Assembly: GCA_000974665.1 (NCBI GenBank)
Contig: BBSY01000003.1
Location: 1,116,001 to 1,180,000, forward strand
Reading direction: 5' to 3'
Origin: an alpha proteobacterium U9-1i
GTDB lineage: Bacteria; Pseudomonadota; Alphaproteobacteria; Caulobacterales; Aquidulcibacteraceae
Length of the DNA: 64,000 nt
A program made the position numbers and the translations under genes. Within the stretch, counting starts at the first letter, position 1, and every line of letters begins with the position of its first letter. This document shows, in pieces, positions 52,567 to 61,064 of the stretch. The notes under the pieces were generated by a model. The model was not told the origin of the DNA and did no database searches. It saw nothing but the letters and a program-made list of their open reading frames with translations.

Positions 52567-53136
52567 TCAGCGACGCTTGCCTACCTCCGCGCGGCGAAAG
52601 CACTGCGCGCCGTGGTCGTTGACGATGCCCACTGCTTGCATCCAGGCGTAGACGATCGTCGGCCCCACGAACTTGAAGCCGCGGCGCTTCAACTCCTTGG
52701 AAATGCGCGCCGACAGGTCAGTCTGCGCCGGCAGGTTGGCGCCATCGCCTTTGATCACTTTGCCGTCGGTGAACGACCAGCAGAAATCGGCGAAGCTCTC
52801 GCCGTTCTTTTCCATGGCGCAGAAAATCCGAGCCCCAGCGATGGTGGCTTCAATCTTCGCGCGCGCGCGGACGATGCCCGCATCGCCCATCAGGCGCTCA
52901 ACGTCCTTCTCGGTGAAGCGGGCCACCTTGCCGGGATCAAATCCTTTGAAGGCTTTGCGAAAGGCATCACGCTTCTTCAGGATCGTGATCCAGGAGAGCC
53001 CCGCCTGAAACCCTTCCAGCATGAGCATTTCCCACAGCATGCGCCCATCACGCTGCGGCACGCCCCATTCGGCGTCGTGGTAGGCGATCATGTCGGCATC
53101 GGCGCCCGCCCATTTGCATCGCTGCTTCTGCCCCAC
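52567..53136 (-). CDS. tag: DNA-3-methyladenine glycosylase I
   Basis: A 189-residue repair enzyme removing 3-methyladenine. MIAYHDAEWGVPQRDGRMLWEMLMLEGFQAGLSWITILKKR is the conserved aromatic pocket and HhH start; zinc ligands Cys and His are at the N-terminus (RCKWAG) and at the end (NDHGAQCF). It adds a third alkylation-repair gene to the window, about 9 kb from ogt and the ada-alkA fusion. It is a single gene, divergent from the MpaB-like gene by 35 bp. Confidence 0.93.
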   Translation of the reverse strand: MGQKQRCKWAGADADMIAYHDAEWGVPQRDGRMLWEMLMLEGFQAGLSWITILKKRDAFRKAFKGFDPGKVARFTEKDVERLMGDAGIVRARAKIEATIAGARIFCAMEKNGESFADFCWSFTDGKVIKGDGANLPAQTDLSARISKELKRRGFKFVGPTIVYAWMQAVGIVNDHGAQCFRRAEVGKRR

Positions 53137-53171
53137 GCTCGACTCCTTTTACGCTATGATCGCATGCGGCC

Positions 53172-54098
53172 ATGCTGACGATGAAAACCTATCTCGGGTG
53201 GAAGGTCGATTTCGCCAACCCTCCCGGCGCGCCCGCTTTCGCGGGGCCGGACTCCGTATCGTGGCGCGTGTTCAAGAACCCCGTCGCACTCGGCGTTGGC
53301 GGCGTCGCCGCCGTACTGTTGGAATTCGCCGACGCGCGCATTCGTTCGGGGGTGTGGGATCATTCGACCTACAAGTCCGACCCGATCGGTCGCTCCGAAC
53401 GCACGGCGATGGCTGCGATGGTGGGCGTCTACGGTCCGCAAGATGCGGCGCGACGGGTGATCCATGGCGTCACCAACATGCACGCGCGCGTCGCAGGGCA
53501 AACGCCAAGTGGGGAACATTATCGCGCGACGGATCCGGACCTGTTGGATTGGGTGAGCGCCACCGCCGGTTGGGGCTTCTTGAACGCCTATGACGCCTTC
53601 GTCGCGCCGCTCGACGCGGAGGAAAAGACCCGATTCTACGCCGAAGCAGAGCCGGTCGCGGCGCTCTACGGCGTGAGGCATTCACCTGCGAACGATTCCG
53701 ACTTCATGGCCATGCTTCACCAACGCATTGCGCGCTTTGAGCCTCACCCCATCGTGCGCGAATTTCTCGATATCGTTGAAAGCGGCCCCGGTGCGCTTGG
53801 ATTGCCAAGCTTCGTCCGTCGCGCCATGGCGCGCGCGTCCGTGTCGCTCCTACCGCCTTCTGTACGCGAGAAGCTGGAGCTTGGCTCTGCATACGAACTC
53901 TCGTCTCTGGAGCGCCGCGCGCTCAAAGCAATGGGCGCGCTTGCCGAGCGCGTGCCAATTGCCGCTGCGCCGCCCGCGCAAGCGTGCAAACGCCTCGGCC
54001 TGCCCTTGGATTTTCTCTATCGCAGCCAAGCCGCACAGCGACGTCTTCTGGCTGACTGGCGCGCACCGCCATCGGCAACGCCAAGCGCATTCCGTTAA
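53172..54098 (+). CDS. MpaB-like (DUF2236) oxygenase family protein
   Basis: A 308-residue all-helical protein of the DUF2236/MpaB family, proposed haem or other oxygenases related to latex-clearing proteins. Signature pieces: SWRVFKNPVALGVGGVAAVLLEFADARI, VHGVTNMHARVAGQTPSGEHYRATDPDLLDWVSATAGWGFLNAYDAF, and the C-terminal RRAMARASVSLLPPSVREKLELG. Haem ligands cannot be assigned by eye. ATGs at 53172 and 53181 are both possible. An enoyl-CoA hydratase gene follows by 42 bp. Confidence 0.82.
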   Translation: MLTMKTYLGWKVDFANPPGAPAFAGPDSVSWRVFKNPVALGVGGVAAVLLEFADARIRSGVWDHSTYKSDPIGRSERTAMAAMVGVYGPQDAARRVIHGVTNMHARVAGQTPSGEHYRATDPDLLDWVSATAGWGFLNAYDAFVAPLDAEEKTRFYAEAEPVAALYGVRHSPANDSDFMAMLHQRIARFEPHPIVREFLDIVESGPGALGLPSFVRRAMARASVSLLPPSVREKLELGSAYELSSLERRALKAMGALAERVPIAAAPPAQACKRLGLPLDFLYRSQAAQRRLLADWRAPPSATPSAFR

Positions 54099-54140
54099 GG
54101 CATATTGCGGCGCGTGCGCGTCCCTGCCTTAGTGTTGGGC

Positions 54141-54923
54141 ATGTCCTACAGAAAGATCACATTCGCGATTGAGCACGGGGTCGCGCTGGTCAGGCTGAAC
54201 GAGCCTAAGAGCCTCAACGCAATGTCAGTCGCCATGGGTGAGGAACTCATCGACGCCATCGCCCGCGCGGGCCGCCAAGCGCGCGCGCTCTGCCTTGCTG
54301 GTGAGGGACGGGCGTTTTGCTCCGGCGCGAACCTCGTCGAGGGCGGCATAAACATCGAAGATCCCGCGCGCGACGCCGGCGTGCGGCTGGAGACGACGTT
54401 TAATCCGCTGATCCTGGCGCTGCGCAACTCGGAGGTTCCAGTCGTGACCGCCATTCGCGGCGCCGCGGCCGGCGTGGGGTGTGCAGTCGCGTTGTGCGGC
54501 GATGTGATCATCGCGGGCGAGAGTGGATACTTTTACCAAGCGTTCCGCCATGTGGGCCTCGTTCCCGACGGCGGCTCGAGCTATTTGCTCGCGCGCGCCA
54601 TTGGCCGCGTGCGGGCCATGGAGATGATGTTGCTCGGCGAAAAACTGCCAGCCGCGAAAGCGCTCGACTGGGGCCTCATCACGCGTGTGGTTCCGGACGA
54701 CGAGTTGGACGCCGCCGCTATGACGATAGCGCGCCAACTCGCGACGGGTCCGCGCGCGCTGCGTTTCATCCGTCAGCAAGCGTGGGCGGCGCTCGATGCA
54801 CCATTCGAAGAGCAGCTCGCGCGGGAGCGTGGCTTTCAGCGTGAGGCCGGTCGCTCTAGCGATTTCGTCGAGGGCGTCATGGCGTTTCGAGAGAAGCGCT
54901 CGCCGCACTTCAAGGGCGAGTAG
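54141..54923 (+). CDS. Enoyl-CoA hydratase/isomerase family protein
   Basis: A 260-residue crotonase. The oxyanion-hole blocks are GRAFCSGANLVEGG and AIRGAAAGVGCAVALCGDVIIAGESGYF; FRHVGLVPDGGSSYLLARAIGRVRAMEM holds the acidic catalytic position (Asp here). It fits PaaG/2-(1,2-epoxyphenyl)acetyl-CoA isomerase or general enoyl-CoA hydratase roles. ATG at 54141 chosen. Its stop abuts the opposite-strand nitronate monooxygenase-like gene. Confidence 0.88.
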   Translation: MSYRKITFAIEHGVALVRLNEPKSLNAMSVAMGEELIDAIARAGRQARALCLAGEGRAFCSGANLVEGGINIEDPARDAGVRLETTFNPLILALRNSEVPVVTAIRGAAAGVGCAVALCGDVIIAGESGYFYQAFRHVGLVPDGGSSYLLARAIGRVRAMEMMLLGEKLPAAKALDWGLITRVVPDDELDAAAMTIARQLATGPRALRFIRQQAWAALDAPFEEQLARERGFQREAGRSSDFVEGVMAFREKRSPHFKGE

Positions 54924-55907
54924 TTAGGCGCGACGAAGGCGCGCGAAGCGTTGATCTATGATCGCGTCAGCTTCGTTGATGATGCGGTCGATCAACTCCT
55001 TCACCGTTGGGATGTCGTGGATAAGGCCCTGCACCATGCCGGCCCAGAACACGCCGGCCTCCATGTCGCCGGTCTCCAGCAGAACGCGCCCCTGTGCGCC
55101 GCTCACCAATTCCGCAACGTCCGAGAACTTTGCGCCGGGCTCGGTCAAGCGCCGCGCCACCTCGTCGGATACGCCGCTTTTGCCGACGCGCGCGGTGTTC
55201 TTAAAGCTGCGGAAGATCAGGTGCGTGCCGCGTTCGTCATTGTCGATATAGGCTTGCTTCACGTTGGGATGGATCTTGGCTTCCTGTGTGGCGCAAAACC
55301 GCGTGCCCATGTTGATGCCATCGGCGCCGAGCGCGAGCGCCGCGACGAGGCCGCGCCCATCGCCGAAGCCTCCTGACGCCAACATGGGAATTTTGACCTT
55401 ATCGGCGGCGCACGGGATCAGGATCAGGCCCGGGATGTCATCCTCGCCCGGGTGACCGGCGCATTCGAAGCCGTCGATGGAAATGATCTGCACGCCTTTT
55501 TTCTCAGCGGAGACAGCGTGGCGGACCGCTGTGCATTTGTGCAGGATGCATGTGTCCTTGGTGCGCAGCACTTGCCAGACCTCGGCCACCGCCTGCGTGC
55601 CGGCCGTCTCGAAAATGCGAATGCCCGCGTCAAGGGCCGCTTGCGCGTAAGCTTTGTAGTCAGGCGAATTCATTGTCGGGAAAACGGTGATGTTCACGCC
55701 GAAAGGCTTCTTCGTCATCGATCGACAGCGTTCAATCTCGGCGCGCAGCGCATCGGGCGAAGGCTGCGTTAGCGCCGTGAGCAACCCCAAGCCGCCCGCC
55801 TCGGAAACCGCCGCCGCAAGCTCCGCTACACCGACGCTCTGCATGCCGCCCTGCACGATCGGGTGCTCGATGCCCAACAGGTCCGTGATCCGCGTTTTGA
55901 ACGCCAT
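54924..55907 (-). CDS. Nitronate monooxygenase / FMN-dependent enoyl reductase-like protein
   Basis: A 327-residue TIM-barrel flavoprotein. GIEHPIVQGGMQSVGVAELAAAVSEAGGLGLL opens the barrel; FECAGHPGED and LASGGFGDGRGLVAALALGADGINMGTRFCAT are the flavin-binding blocks of the 2-nitropropane dioxygenase family. In neighbours rich in CoA enzymes such genes often act on acyl-CoA intermediates, so nitronate may not be the real substrate. Divergent from the ABM gene. Confidence 0.85.
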   Translation of the reverse strand: MAFKTRITDLLGIEHPIVQGGMQSVGVAELAAAVSEAGGLGLLTALTQPSPDALRAEIERCRSMTKKPFGVNITVFPTMNSPDYKAYAQAALDAGIRIFETAGTQAVAEVWQVLRTKDTCILHKCTAVRHAVSAEKKGVQIISIDGFECAGHPGEDDIPGLILIPCAADKVKIPMLASGGFGDGRGLVAALALGADGINMGTRFCATQEAKIHPNVKQAYIDNDERGTHLIFRSFKNTARVGKSGVSDEVARRLTEPGAKFSDVAELVSGAQGRVLLETGDMEAGVFWAGMVQGLIHDIPTVKELIDRIINEADAIIDQRFARLRRA

Positions 55908-56037
55908 CGTGTCGCGCCTCTCTCAATCTGGCGCCAGCCTATCAGAAAATCGCTGACGCGAGGCAAGAGCGGCTGGAAGCTTGGCCGGTTCCGGCGCATC
56001 TTGGCCGCCCCGCGCGGAATTCCTGTAGGAGAGAAGA

Positions 56038-56331
56038 ATGATCGGCGTCGTCGCGACAATGAAAGTAAAGCCCGACCAGGTGGACGCATTCGAAGCGGCC
56101 ATGGGCGGGTTGATAAAGGCCACGCGCGCCAACGAGCCGGGCGTCACGCTTTATCAGTTCTGCCGTTCGCAGAAGGAACCAACGACCTACGTGATGATGG
56201 AGCTTTATCAGGATCAGGCGACGCTCGACGCCCATATGAAGTCCGAGTGGTTCCGCGGCGCGGGGCCCGCGCTCATGGCGTGCCTCGCCGAGCGCCCCGT
56301 GCTTGAGCGCTATGATACGATCGAAGTTTAG
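56038..56331 (+). CDS. Antibiotic biosynthesis monooxygenase (ABM) domain protein
   Basis: A 97-residue dimeric ferredoxin-like protein. GVVATMKVKPDQVDAFEAAMGGLIKATRANEPGVTLYQFCRS and YVMMELYQDQATLDAHMKSEWF are the ABM pattern (LsrG/YgiN-like). AGGAGAG precedes the ATG. The next gene's ATG follows its stop directly, so it is co-translated with an enoyl-CoA hydratase. Such proteins oxidise quinols or detoxify small carbonyls; role unknown. Confidence 0.85.
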   Translation: MIGVVATMKVKPDQVDAFEAAMGGLIKATRANEPGVTLYQFCRSQKEPTTYVMMELYQDQATLDAHMKSEWFRGAGPALMACLAERPVLERYDTIEV

Positions 56332-57069
56332 ATGAGCGCGCTGGTTCTCCGCGAGATCGAGAACGGCCTTTGCATATTGACGCTCAATCGGCCTGACAAG
56401 CTGAATGCGCTCAATGCGGCGGTGTTCCGCGAGATCGAAGCGCACCTCGATGCGATCAGCCCTGACGACGTGGGCTGCGTGCTTCTGGCTGGAGCGGGCC
56501 GAAGCTTCTGCGCCGGCCACGATCTCGACGACATCTCATCAGGCAAGGAGAACAGCGCCATCGGCCGCTTCGAGACCGGCATCGTGGAGCGCCTGGCGAC
56601 GCTGCCGATGCCGGTTGTCGCAGCTATTCGCGGCCATTGCCTCACCGGCGGCCTTGAGCTGGCGCTCGCGGCGGACGTCATCATCGCCTCTGAAACGGCG
56701 AAGTTTGCGGACACGCACGCGAAATGGGATCTCGTGCCGATCTGGGGATTGTCGCAGCGTCTGCCTCGACGCGTCGGCGTCGCGCGCGCGCAAGAAATGA
56801 TGTTCGCCTCACGCACCTATTCAGGCGCCGAAGCGGCATCGATGGGGCTCGCGAACTTCTGCGTGCCTGATGATCGCTTGGACGAAGAGGCCGCGCGCTT
56901 CTGCACGGATGTGATCGCGAATTCGTGGCGCGCCAACCGGGCAATGAAGAAGCTCATCGCCGACACCGACGGGATGACGCTGCCTGCCGGCATCGCATGG
57001 GAGATGCATCATTCCGAGGGCCGCGGACCGGACATGGCGCCGCGTATCGCGCGCATGCGAAAGAAGTGA
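56332..57069 (+). CDS. Enoyl-CoA hydratase/isomerase family protein
   Basis: A second crotonase, 245 residues: NRPDKLNALNAAVFREIEAHLD, GRSFCAGHDLDDI and AIRGHCLTGGLELALAADVIIA (oxyanion hole), then DTHAKWDLVPIWGLSQRLPRRVG. The usual catalytic Glu after the second block is part of GLELAL. It belongs to a different branch from the 54.1-kb paralogue. Begins directly after the ABM stop; a chorismate mutase gene follows after 2 bp. Confidence 0.87.
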   Translation: MSALVLREIENGLCILTLNRPDKLNALNAAVFREIEAHLDAISPDDVGCVLLAGAGRSFCAGHDLDDISSGKENSAIGRFETGIVERLATLPMPVVAAIRGHCLTGGLELALAADVIIASETAKFADTHAKWDLVPIWGLSQRLPRRVGVARAQEMMFASRTYSGAEAASMGLANFCVPDDRLDEEAARFCTDVIANSWRANRAMKKLIADTDGMTLPAGIAWEMHHSEGRGPDMAPRIARMRKK

Positions 57070-57071
57070 CG

Positions 57072-57371
57072 ATGACAGACGATCCGATGACCGAGCTTAC
57101 AACCCTTCGCGGCAGCATCGACAATATCGACGCGGCGTTGGTTCATCTGCTCGCTGAGCGCTTTAAGTTCACCCAGCGCGTCGGCGCGCTTAAAGCGCGC
57201 AGCGGGATGCCAAGCGCCGATCCCGCCCGCGAGGCTGAGCAGATCGCCAGGCTGCGGGCGCTGGCGCAAACGGCGCGCCTTGACCCAGACTTCGCCGAGA
57301 AATTCCTTTCCTTCATCGTGACGGAAGTGATCCGACATCATGAAACGGCCAAAGCCGGCAAATCAGGCTGA
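57072..57371 (+). CDS. Chorismate mutase (AroQ class)
   Basis: A 99-residue all-helical chorismate mutase that converts chorismate to prephenate for Phe/Tyr synthesis. LRGSIDNIDAALVHLLAERFKFTQRVGALKARSGMPSADPAREAEQIARL is the AroQ pattern with active-site Arg and Lys; FLSFIVTEVIRHHE ends it. Co-transcribed after an enoyl-CoA hydratase, an unusual neighbour. An alternative family reading is isochorismate pyruvate lyase. The last 9 bp overlap the convergent gene. Confidence 0.85.
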   Translation: MTDDPMTELTTLRGSIDNIDAALVHLLAERFKFTQRVGALKARSGMPSADPAREAEQIARLRALAQTARLDPDFAEKFLSFIVTEVIRHHETAKAGKSG

Positions 57372-58646
57372 CACCGGGAACGTTGGCGCCATCTCGGCGA
57401 TGCGGCCTGCTTCGTACATAGCGATGTCGCCGAATTGCAGGAACAGCGCTTCGCTTTGCGTCGGGCGAAAGAACACGTAATCGTCGACCGCCAGCGCGAC
57501 GCGGCGCGAGCCTGTGAGCAGCTCTTGATTGCTCGATCGGCCGAAGATGTCGTTGTACGCGAGGCCGGGCGGCGAAACAGGGCGCGCGAGCCAATGTCCG
57601 CCATAGATGAAAAACGCCCGTTCGCTGTTGGGATCGTAGAACGAAAATACACCGCCAAGGCCTTCAAGCGCTGGCAAGCGTGTGCGGTCGAGCGCCTTGA
57701 TCACCGGTGCGCCGATAAAAGCGGCAGGTTCGTGGTGCGTCAATGTGTTGAGATCGAAGTCGAGCGGCTTCACGAACGCCGAGCCGATAGCCACTTCATT
57801 GCCGGCCGTGCCTGCGGCATGGAGCTTGTAGGTGGGGCTGCCCGCCGCGTTCAAAGTGAGCGTATCCGCGCTGACGCCGAGTGTCTCAGTGAGCTGAGCG
57901 ACCGCGGCGCTGTACTTGCGCTGCACGCTCGCGAACGCGCCGGAAGGATCTGGCACCTTAGGCACATGCGGATCGTAGCCCATGAGGCCGCTGATCTGCA
58001 CCAAAGGCTCAGCGCGGGCGATCTCCAGCGCCGCGCTCAAAGCCTGCGCATCCACGAAGCCACCGCGATGCAGTCCTACGTCAATTTCGAAACTCACACG
58101 GAGCGGCGCATTGCTTGCGCGTGCGGCGGCGATATAGGCGGTCAAGCGCTCTGGGGTATCGATCAGCCATTGCGGCAACGTCGCCGGGGCCCCGCCCGCG
58201 CGCGATGCTGCAATGAACGGAGCGGCTTCGCGTATCGGCAGCGGCTTGCCTAACAGCATATCCGCCGCGGGCCGATGCTCGATCATGTGCGCCAGCATCG
58301 CACCGTTGAACACCATGAAGCGGTTCGTTCCGAGGCGTCGTGCGATCGGGTCGATGAGGCCAAAGGCTGGCAGCGATTTCACGACGACGCGCACCGGCAG
58401 CGCACTGGGGGCCAACACATTCATCGCGGCGTCAACGTTCGCCAACACACGCGTGCGGTCGACGATGAGGGTCGGGCGGGCGATACCTGCATCGGCAAGG
58501 GCGCGCGAGAGGCCTTGGAAATACGCGTCATGCGCGCCGCCACGATCTGGTTTGCGCAAGCCGAACGCTGCCGCAGCCGCGAGCGCCGCTCCCGCGCCGA
58601 TCAGAACCCCCCGCCTGTGCTTGGGCTTTGCTTCAGGTGAGCTCAT
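57363..58646 (-). CDS. Exported fold-type III PLP enzyme (alanine racemase/D-serine dehydratase-like, DSD1 type)
   Basis: A 427-residue protein with a twin-arginine-like leader (HRRGVLIGAGAALAAAAAFG). The N-terminal barrel has LIVDRTRVLANVDAAM and VRVVVKSLPAFGLI (PLP lysine). FEIDVGLHRGGF and ISGLMGYDPHV fit the D-threonine aldolase/DSD1 group, and the C-domain includes FFIYGGHWLAR. If folded before export it would be a periplasmic D-amino-acid racemase, dehydratase or aldolase. Third gene of a leftward operon with a lactone oxidase (14-bp overlap) and cytochrome c. Confidence 0.8.
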   Translation of the reverse strand: MSSPEAKPKHRRGVLIGAGAALAAAAAFGLRKPDRGGAHDAYFQGLSRALADAGIARPTLIVDRTRVLANVDAAMNVLAPSALPVRVVVKSLPAFGLIDPIARRLGTNRFMVFNGAMLAHMIEHRPAADMLLGKPLPIREAAPFIAASRAGGAPATLPQWLIDTPERLTAYIAAARASNAPLRVSFEIDVGLHRGGFVDAQALSAALEIARAEPLVQISGLMGYDPHVPKVPDPSGAFASVQRKYSAAVAQLTETLGVSADTLTLNAAGSPTYKLHAAGTAGNEVAIGSAFVKPLDFDLNTLTHHEPAAFIGAPVIKALDRTRLPALEGLGGVFSFYDPNSERAFFIYGGHWLARPVSPPGLAYNDIFGRSSNQELLTGSRRVALAVDDYVFFRPTQSEALFLQFGDIAMYEAGRIAEMAPTFPVSA

Positions 58647-60039
58647 CGAGAAACACCTTTCGCAGATGGGCGTTCAGCAAGCGCCCTTCCGGGTCGATGT
58701 CTTGGCGCACCGCGACCGCATCCGCCCAGCGCGGATAAAGCGAGGCAAAATCGCGCGCGCCGAGCGAATGAAGTTTTCCCCAGTGCGGGCGACCGTCGTG
58801 ACGGCGGAAGATGGGCTCGATCAGGTCAAACAGGAATTGATAATCGTCCTTGTAATAAGCATGCACGGCGATCGATCCGCTGTCGCGGTCATGGAATGGC
58901 GATAGCCACGCATCGTCGGCGCGGATGGTGCGCGCTTCGATTGGGAAGAACACATCACCGCGATGACGCTCGATGGCGGCGATCACTTCGCGGAGAGCCG
59001 GAATCTGCGCCTCGCGCGGCAGATGATACTCCATCTCGTTGAACCGAACTGGCCGCTCGTTCGACAAAAGCTTCCAGCCCTCGTCCACCCATTCCGTCGC
59101 CGCCGCGTCCGCGAACGCCGCTTGCGCCGCCGCACGCCGCAACGCGGGCGCATAGCCAAGCACGTCGCGCAGGAGCTTAAGCGACATCAAGGTGCCGGCG
59201 TCTTCATCTGCACCGCGCGGCGAGATTGGGCGGTCGGTCGGGTCGCAGGCGATGATTGCGGCGTAGCCGGTGAACGGGACGGCGTAGAATTCAACGTTCC
59301 GGTGCGCTTCCTGGAGCGACGGCCACGCCTCCATGGTTTCTTCGAGGTCGGCCACCCAAGTACGCTTCAGCACGCGCGCGAGCGGGGCGTTTTGCAACTC
59401 GATCTGCGTCAGCACGCCGAAGGCGCCGAGGCCGACGCGCGCGGCGTTGAAGAGATCGGCGTTGCGGCTTGCGCTGCACTCGACGATCTCCCCGCTAGGC
59501 GCGGCAATGCGGAGCGCGGTGATTTGGCCGTGCAGCGCACGAAACTCACGGCCGGTGCCATGCGTGCCGGTGGCGACGCCGCCGGCAAGCGATTGCTTGT
59601 TGATGTCCGGCAGGTTCGGCATCTCCTGGCCGATCTCCGAAAGCGCCGGGCCAAGGTCCGCCAAGCGCGTGCCGGCCCAGATCGTCGCGCGATGGGCCGC
59701 TGCGTCATGCGAGACGATGCCGCTCATTCGGTCGAGCGACAGCAACGAGCCATCGGTTGTGGCAAGTCCGGTGAACGAGTGCCCCGCGCCAACCGCTCGA
59801 ACCGGCGCAGCCGCATCACGCAGCATGGTTGCGAGTTCATCTTCGCTCGCCGGCGCGAGGCGCTGCGTCGGATAGGCGTGTTCGATCCCGGACCAGTTGC
59901 GCCACAACAGATTGCCGTTGGCGTCCTGCGACGGCGGCGCTGGCGGCTCACGATCCCGCCACGCGCGATAGCCCACTGCGCCCGCAACACCTGCGCCTAC
60001 GACGCCGGCCGCGCCAAGCAATGTGCGCCGAGACACCAT
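58633..60039 (-). CDS. Exported FAD-linked lactone oxidase (D-arabinono-1,4-lactone oxidase family)
   Basis: A 468-residue VAO-family flavoprotein with a Tat-type leader (VSRRTLLGAAGVVGAGVAG). The FAD domain has VRAVGAGHSFTGLATTDGSLLSLDRM, where the His in GHS is a candidate for covalent flavin, and NKQSLAGGVATGTHGTG. The C-terminal ALO domain ends with the motif region HWGKLHSLGARDFASLYPRW. Such enzymes oxidise aldonolactones or alditols to the keto form. Electrons could go to the cytochrome c encoded just upstream (3-bp gap). Confidence 0.88.
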   Translation of the reverse strand: MVSRRTLLGAAGVVGAGVAGAVGYRAWRDREPPAPPSQDANGNLLWRNWSGIEHAYPTQRLAPASEDELATMLRDAAAPVRAVGAGHSFTGLATTDGSLLSLDRMSGIVSHDAAAHRATIWAGTRLADLGPALSEIGQEMPNLPDINKQSLAGGVATGTHGTGREFRALHGQITALRIAAPSGEIVECSASRNADLFNAARVGLGAFGVLTQIELQNAPLARVLKRTWVADLEETMEAWPSLQEAHRNVEFYAVPFTGYAAIIACDPTDRPISPRGADEDAGTLMSLKLLRDVLGYAPALRRAAAQAAFADAAATEWVDEGWKLLSNERPVRFNEMEYHLPREAQIPALREVIAAIERHRGDVFFPIEARTIRADDAWLSPFHDRDSGSIAVHAYYKDDYQFLFDLIEPIFRRHDGRPHWGKLHSLGARDFASLYPRWADAVAVRQDIDPEGRLLNAHLRKVFLDELT

Positions 60040-60042
60040 GCC

Positions 60043-60384
60043 CTAGCCCTCGCGCCCGGCCATGAAGGCAATAAGCGCACGATAATCTTCCGGCGTGCAG
60101 GTGAAACATTGCCCACCCGCGGGCATGCCGTTGAAGCCGCTGATGGTGTGTTCCACCAGCGTGTCCATACCTTTTGTCCAGCGCGCGTCCCACGCGGCGC
60201 GATCGTTTGTTAGCGGCGCGCCGCTATCGGCGACGGCGTGGCAAGTTTTGCAGGAGCCATCATAGAGCTGCGCCAAGCGGGCATTCGCTGGCGCGGCAGC
60301 GGCGGCGCGCGTCACGCTTTGTGCGGACACATCGGGCGTTTCCCCGCAGGCGGCCAAAGCCAACACAAGCACCAAGCCGCGCAT
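60043..60384 (-). CDS. Lipoprotein c5-type cytochrome c
   Basis: A 113-residue exported monohaem cytochrome. MRGLVLVLALAAC is a lipoprotein signal (Cys13). Haem attachment CKTCH and the distal Met in GFNGMPAGG are visible; the CFTC pair is the disulfide of c5-type cytochromes. The ATG at 60384 is preferred because it starts the signal. First gene of the leftward redox operon; the operator palindrome lies 40 bp upstream. Likely electron acceptor of the lactone oxidase, by inference. Confidence 0.88.
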   Translation of the reverse strand: MRGLVLVLALAACGETPDVSAQSVTRAAAAAPANARLAQLYDGSCKTCHAVADSGAPLTNDRAAWDARWTKGMDTLVEHTISGFNGMPAGGQCFTCTPEDYRALIAFMAGREG

Positions 60385-60424
60385 CGCATACTCCGACTGG
60401 ACAAAATCTAGCCTTCGTGAAATT

Positions 60425-60438
60425 ATAGTCAAGACTAT
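60425..60438. promoter_or_regulatory. Palindromic operator between cytochrome c and TetR genes
   Basis: ATAGTC and GACTAT are perfect 6-bp arms around AA, between the two divergent starts (cytochrome c at 60384, TetR at 60447). Position and symmetry fit the site of the adjacent TetR regulator. Confidence 0.6.
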
Positions 60439-60446
60439 CTTTTGGG

Positions 60447-61064
60447 GTGCGTGTGGCTAAACAGGCCCAAACAGCCGAGCCTATTCAAGCGCGCGCGCAC
60501 GCGACGCGCGAGCTCCTGCTCAACACGGCCGCGGAATTACTCGGCGAAGTCGGGGTCGAGCGGCTGTCTTCCAACTTGATTTGCGCCAGCGCGGGCGTCA
60601 CGCCGCCTGCCTTCTATCGCTACTTCAAGGACAAATACGCCGTGCTCGCCGAGTTGGGCTTGGGCTTGATGGGAGCGCAGAATGCCGCCATGGCGCCGCT
60701 GCTCGACGCCGGCGCCGCATCGGAAGCCGATATCCGCACGCTCCTCTTGCAGACGATTGCCGTCACCAAAGCGTTTCCCGGCGGCCCATGGGTGTTGCGC
60801 GTGCTGCGCGCCGTGCCGTCGCTGCAACATGTGCGGCTGGAGTCGCACCGGCGCGTCGCGTCGCTGATCGCCGATGCGGCGATGCCCTCTCGCGCATCGA
60901 AAGCGACGCGCGCACGCGTGGCGCTGCAGGCGCGACTGCTGGTGGACATGGGTTACGCGGCGGTTGAGCTGGCGTTCGACGCACCGGAGCTCGATGAAAG
61001 CGCGCTCACAAGCGCGGCCGCACGGAGCCTCTCAGCGTTGATGGGCGATATGCTGAGCGCGTGA
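60447..61064 (+). CDS. TetR-family transcriptional regulator
   Basis: A 205-residue regulator: N-terminal helix-turn-helix (LLLNTAAELLGEVGVERLSSNLICASAGVTPPAFYRYFKDK, about residues 23-65) and a helical ligand domain. Start is GTG at 60447 or GTG at 60453. It is divergent from the cytochrome c/lactone oxidase/PLP enzyme operon with a palindrome between, making that operon the probable target. The C-terminal 33 bp overlap the convergent MBL-fold gene. Confidence 0.87.
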   Translation: MRVAKQAQTAEPIQARAHATRELLLNTAAELLGEVGVERLSSNLICASAGVTPPAFYRYFKDKYAVLAELGLGLMGAQNAAMAPLLDAGAASEADIRTLLLQTIAVTKAFPGGPWVLRVLRAVPSLQHVRLESHRRVASLIADAAMPSRASKATRARVALQARLLVDMGYAAVELAFDAPELDESALTSAAARSLSALMGDMLSA

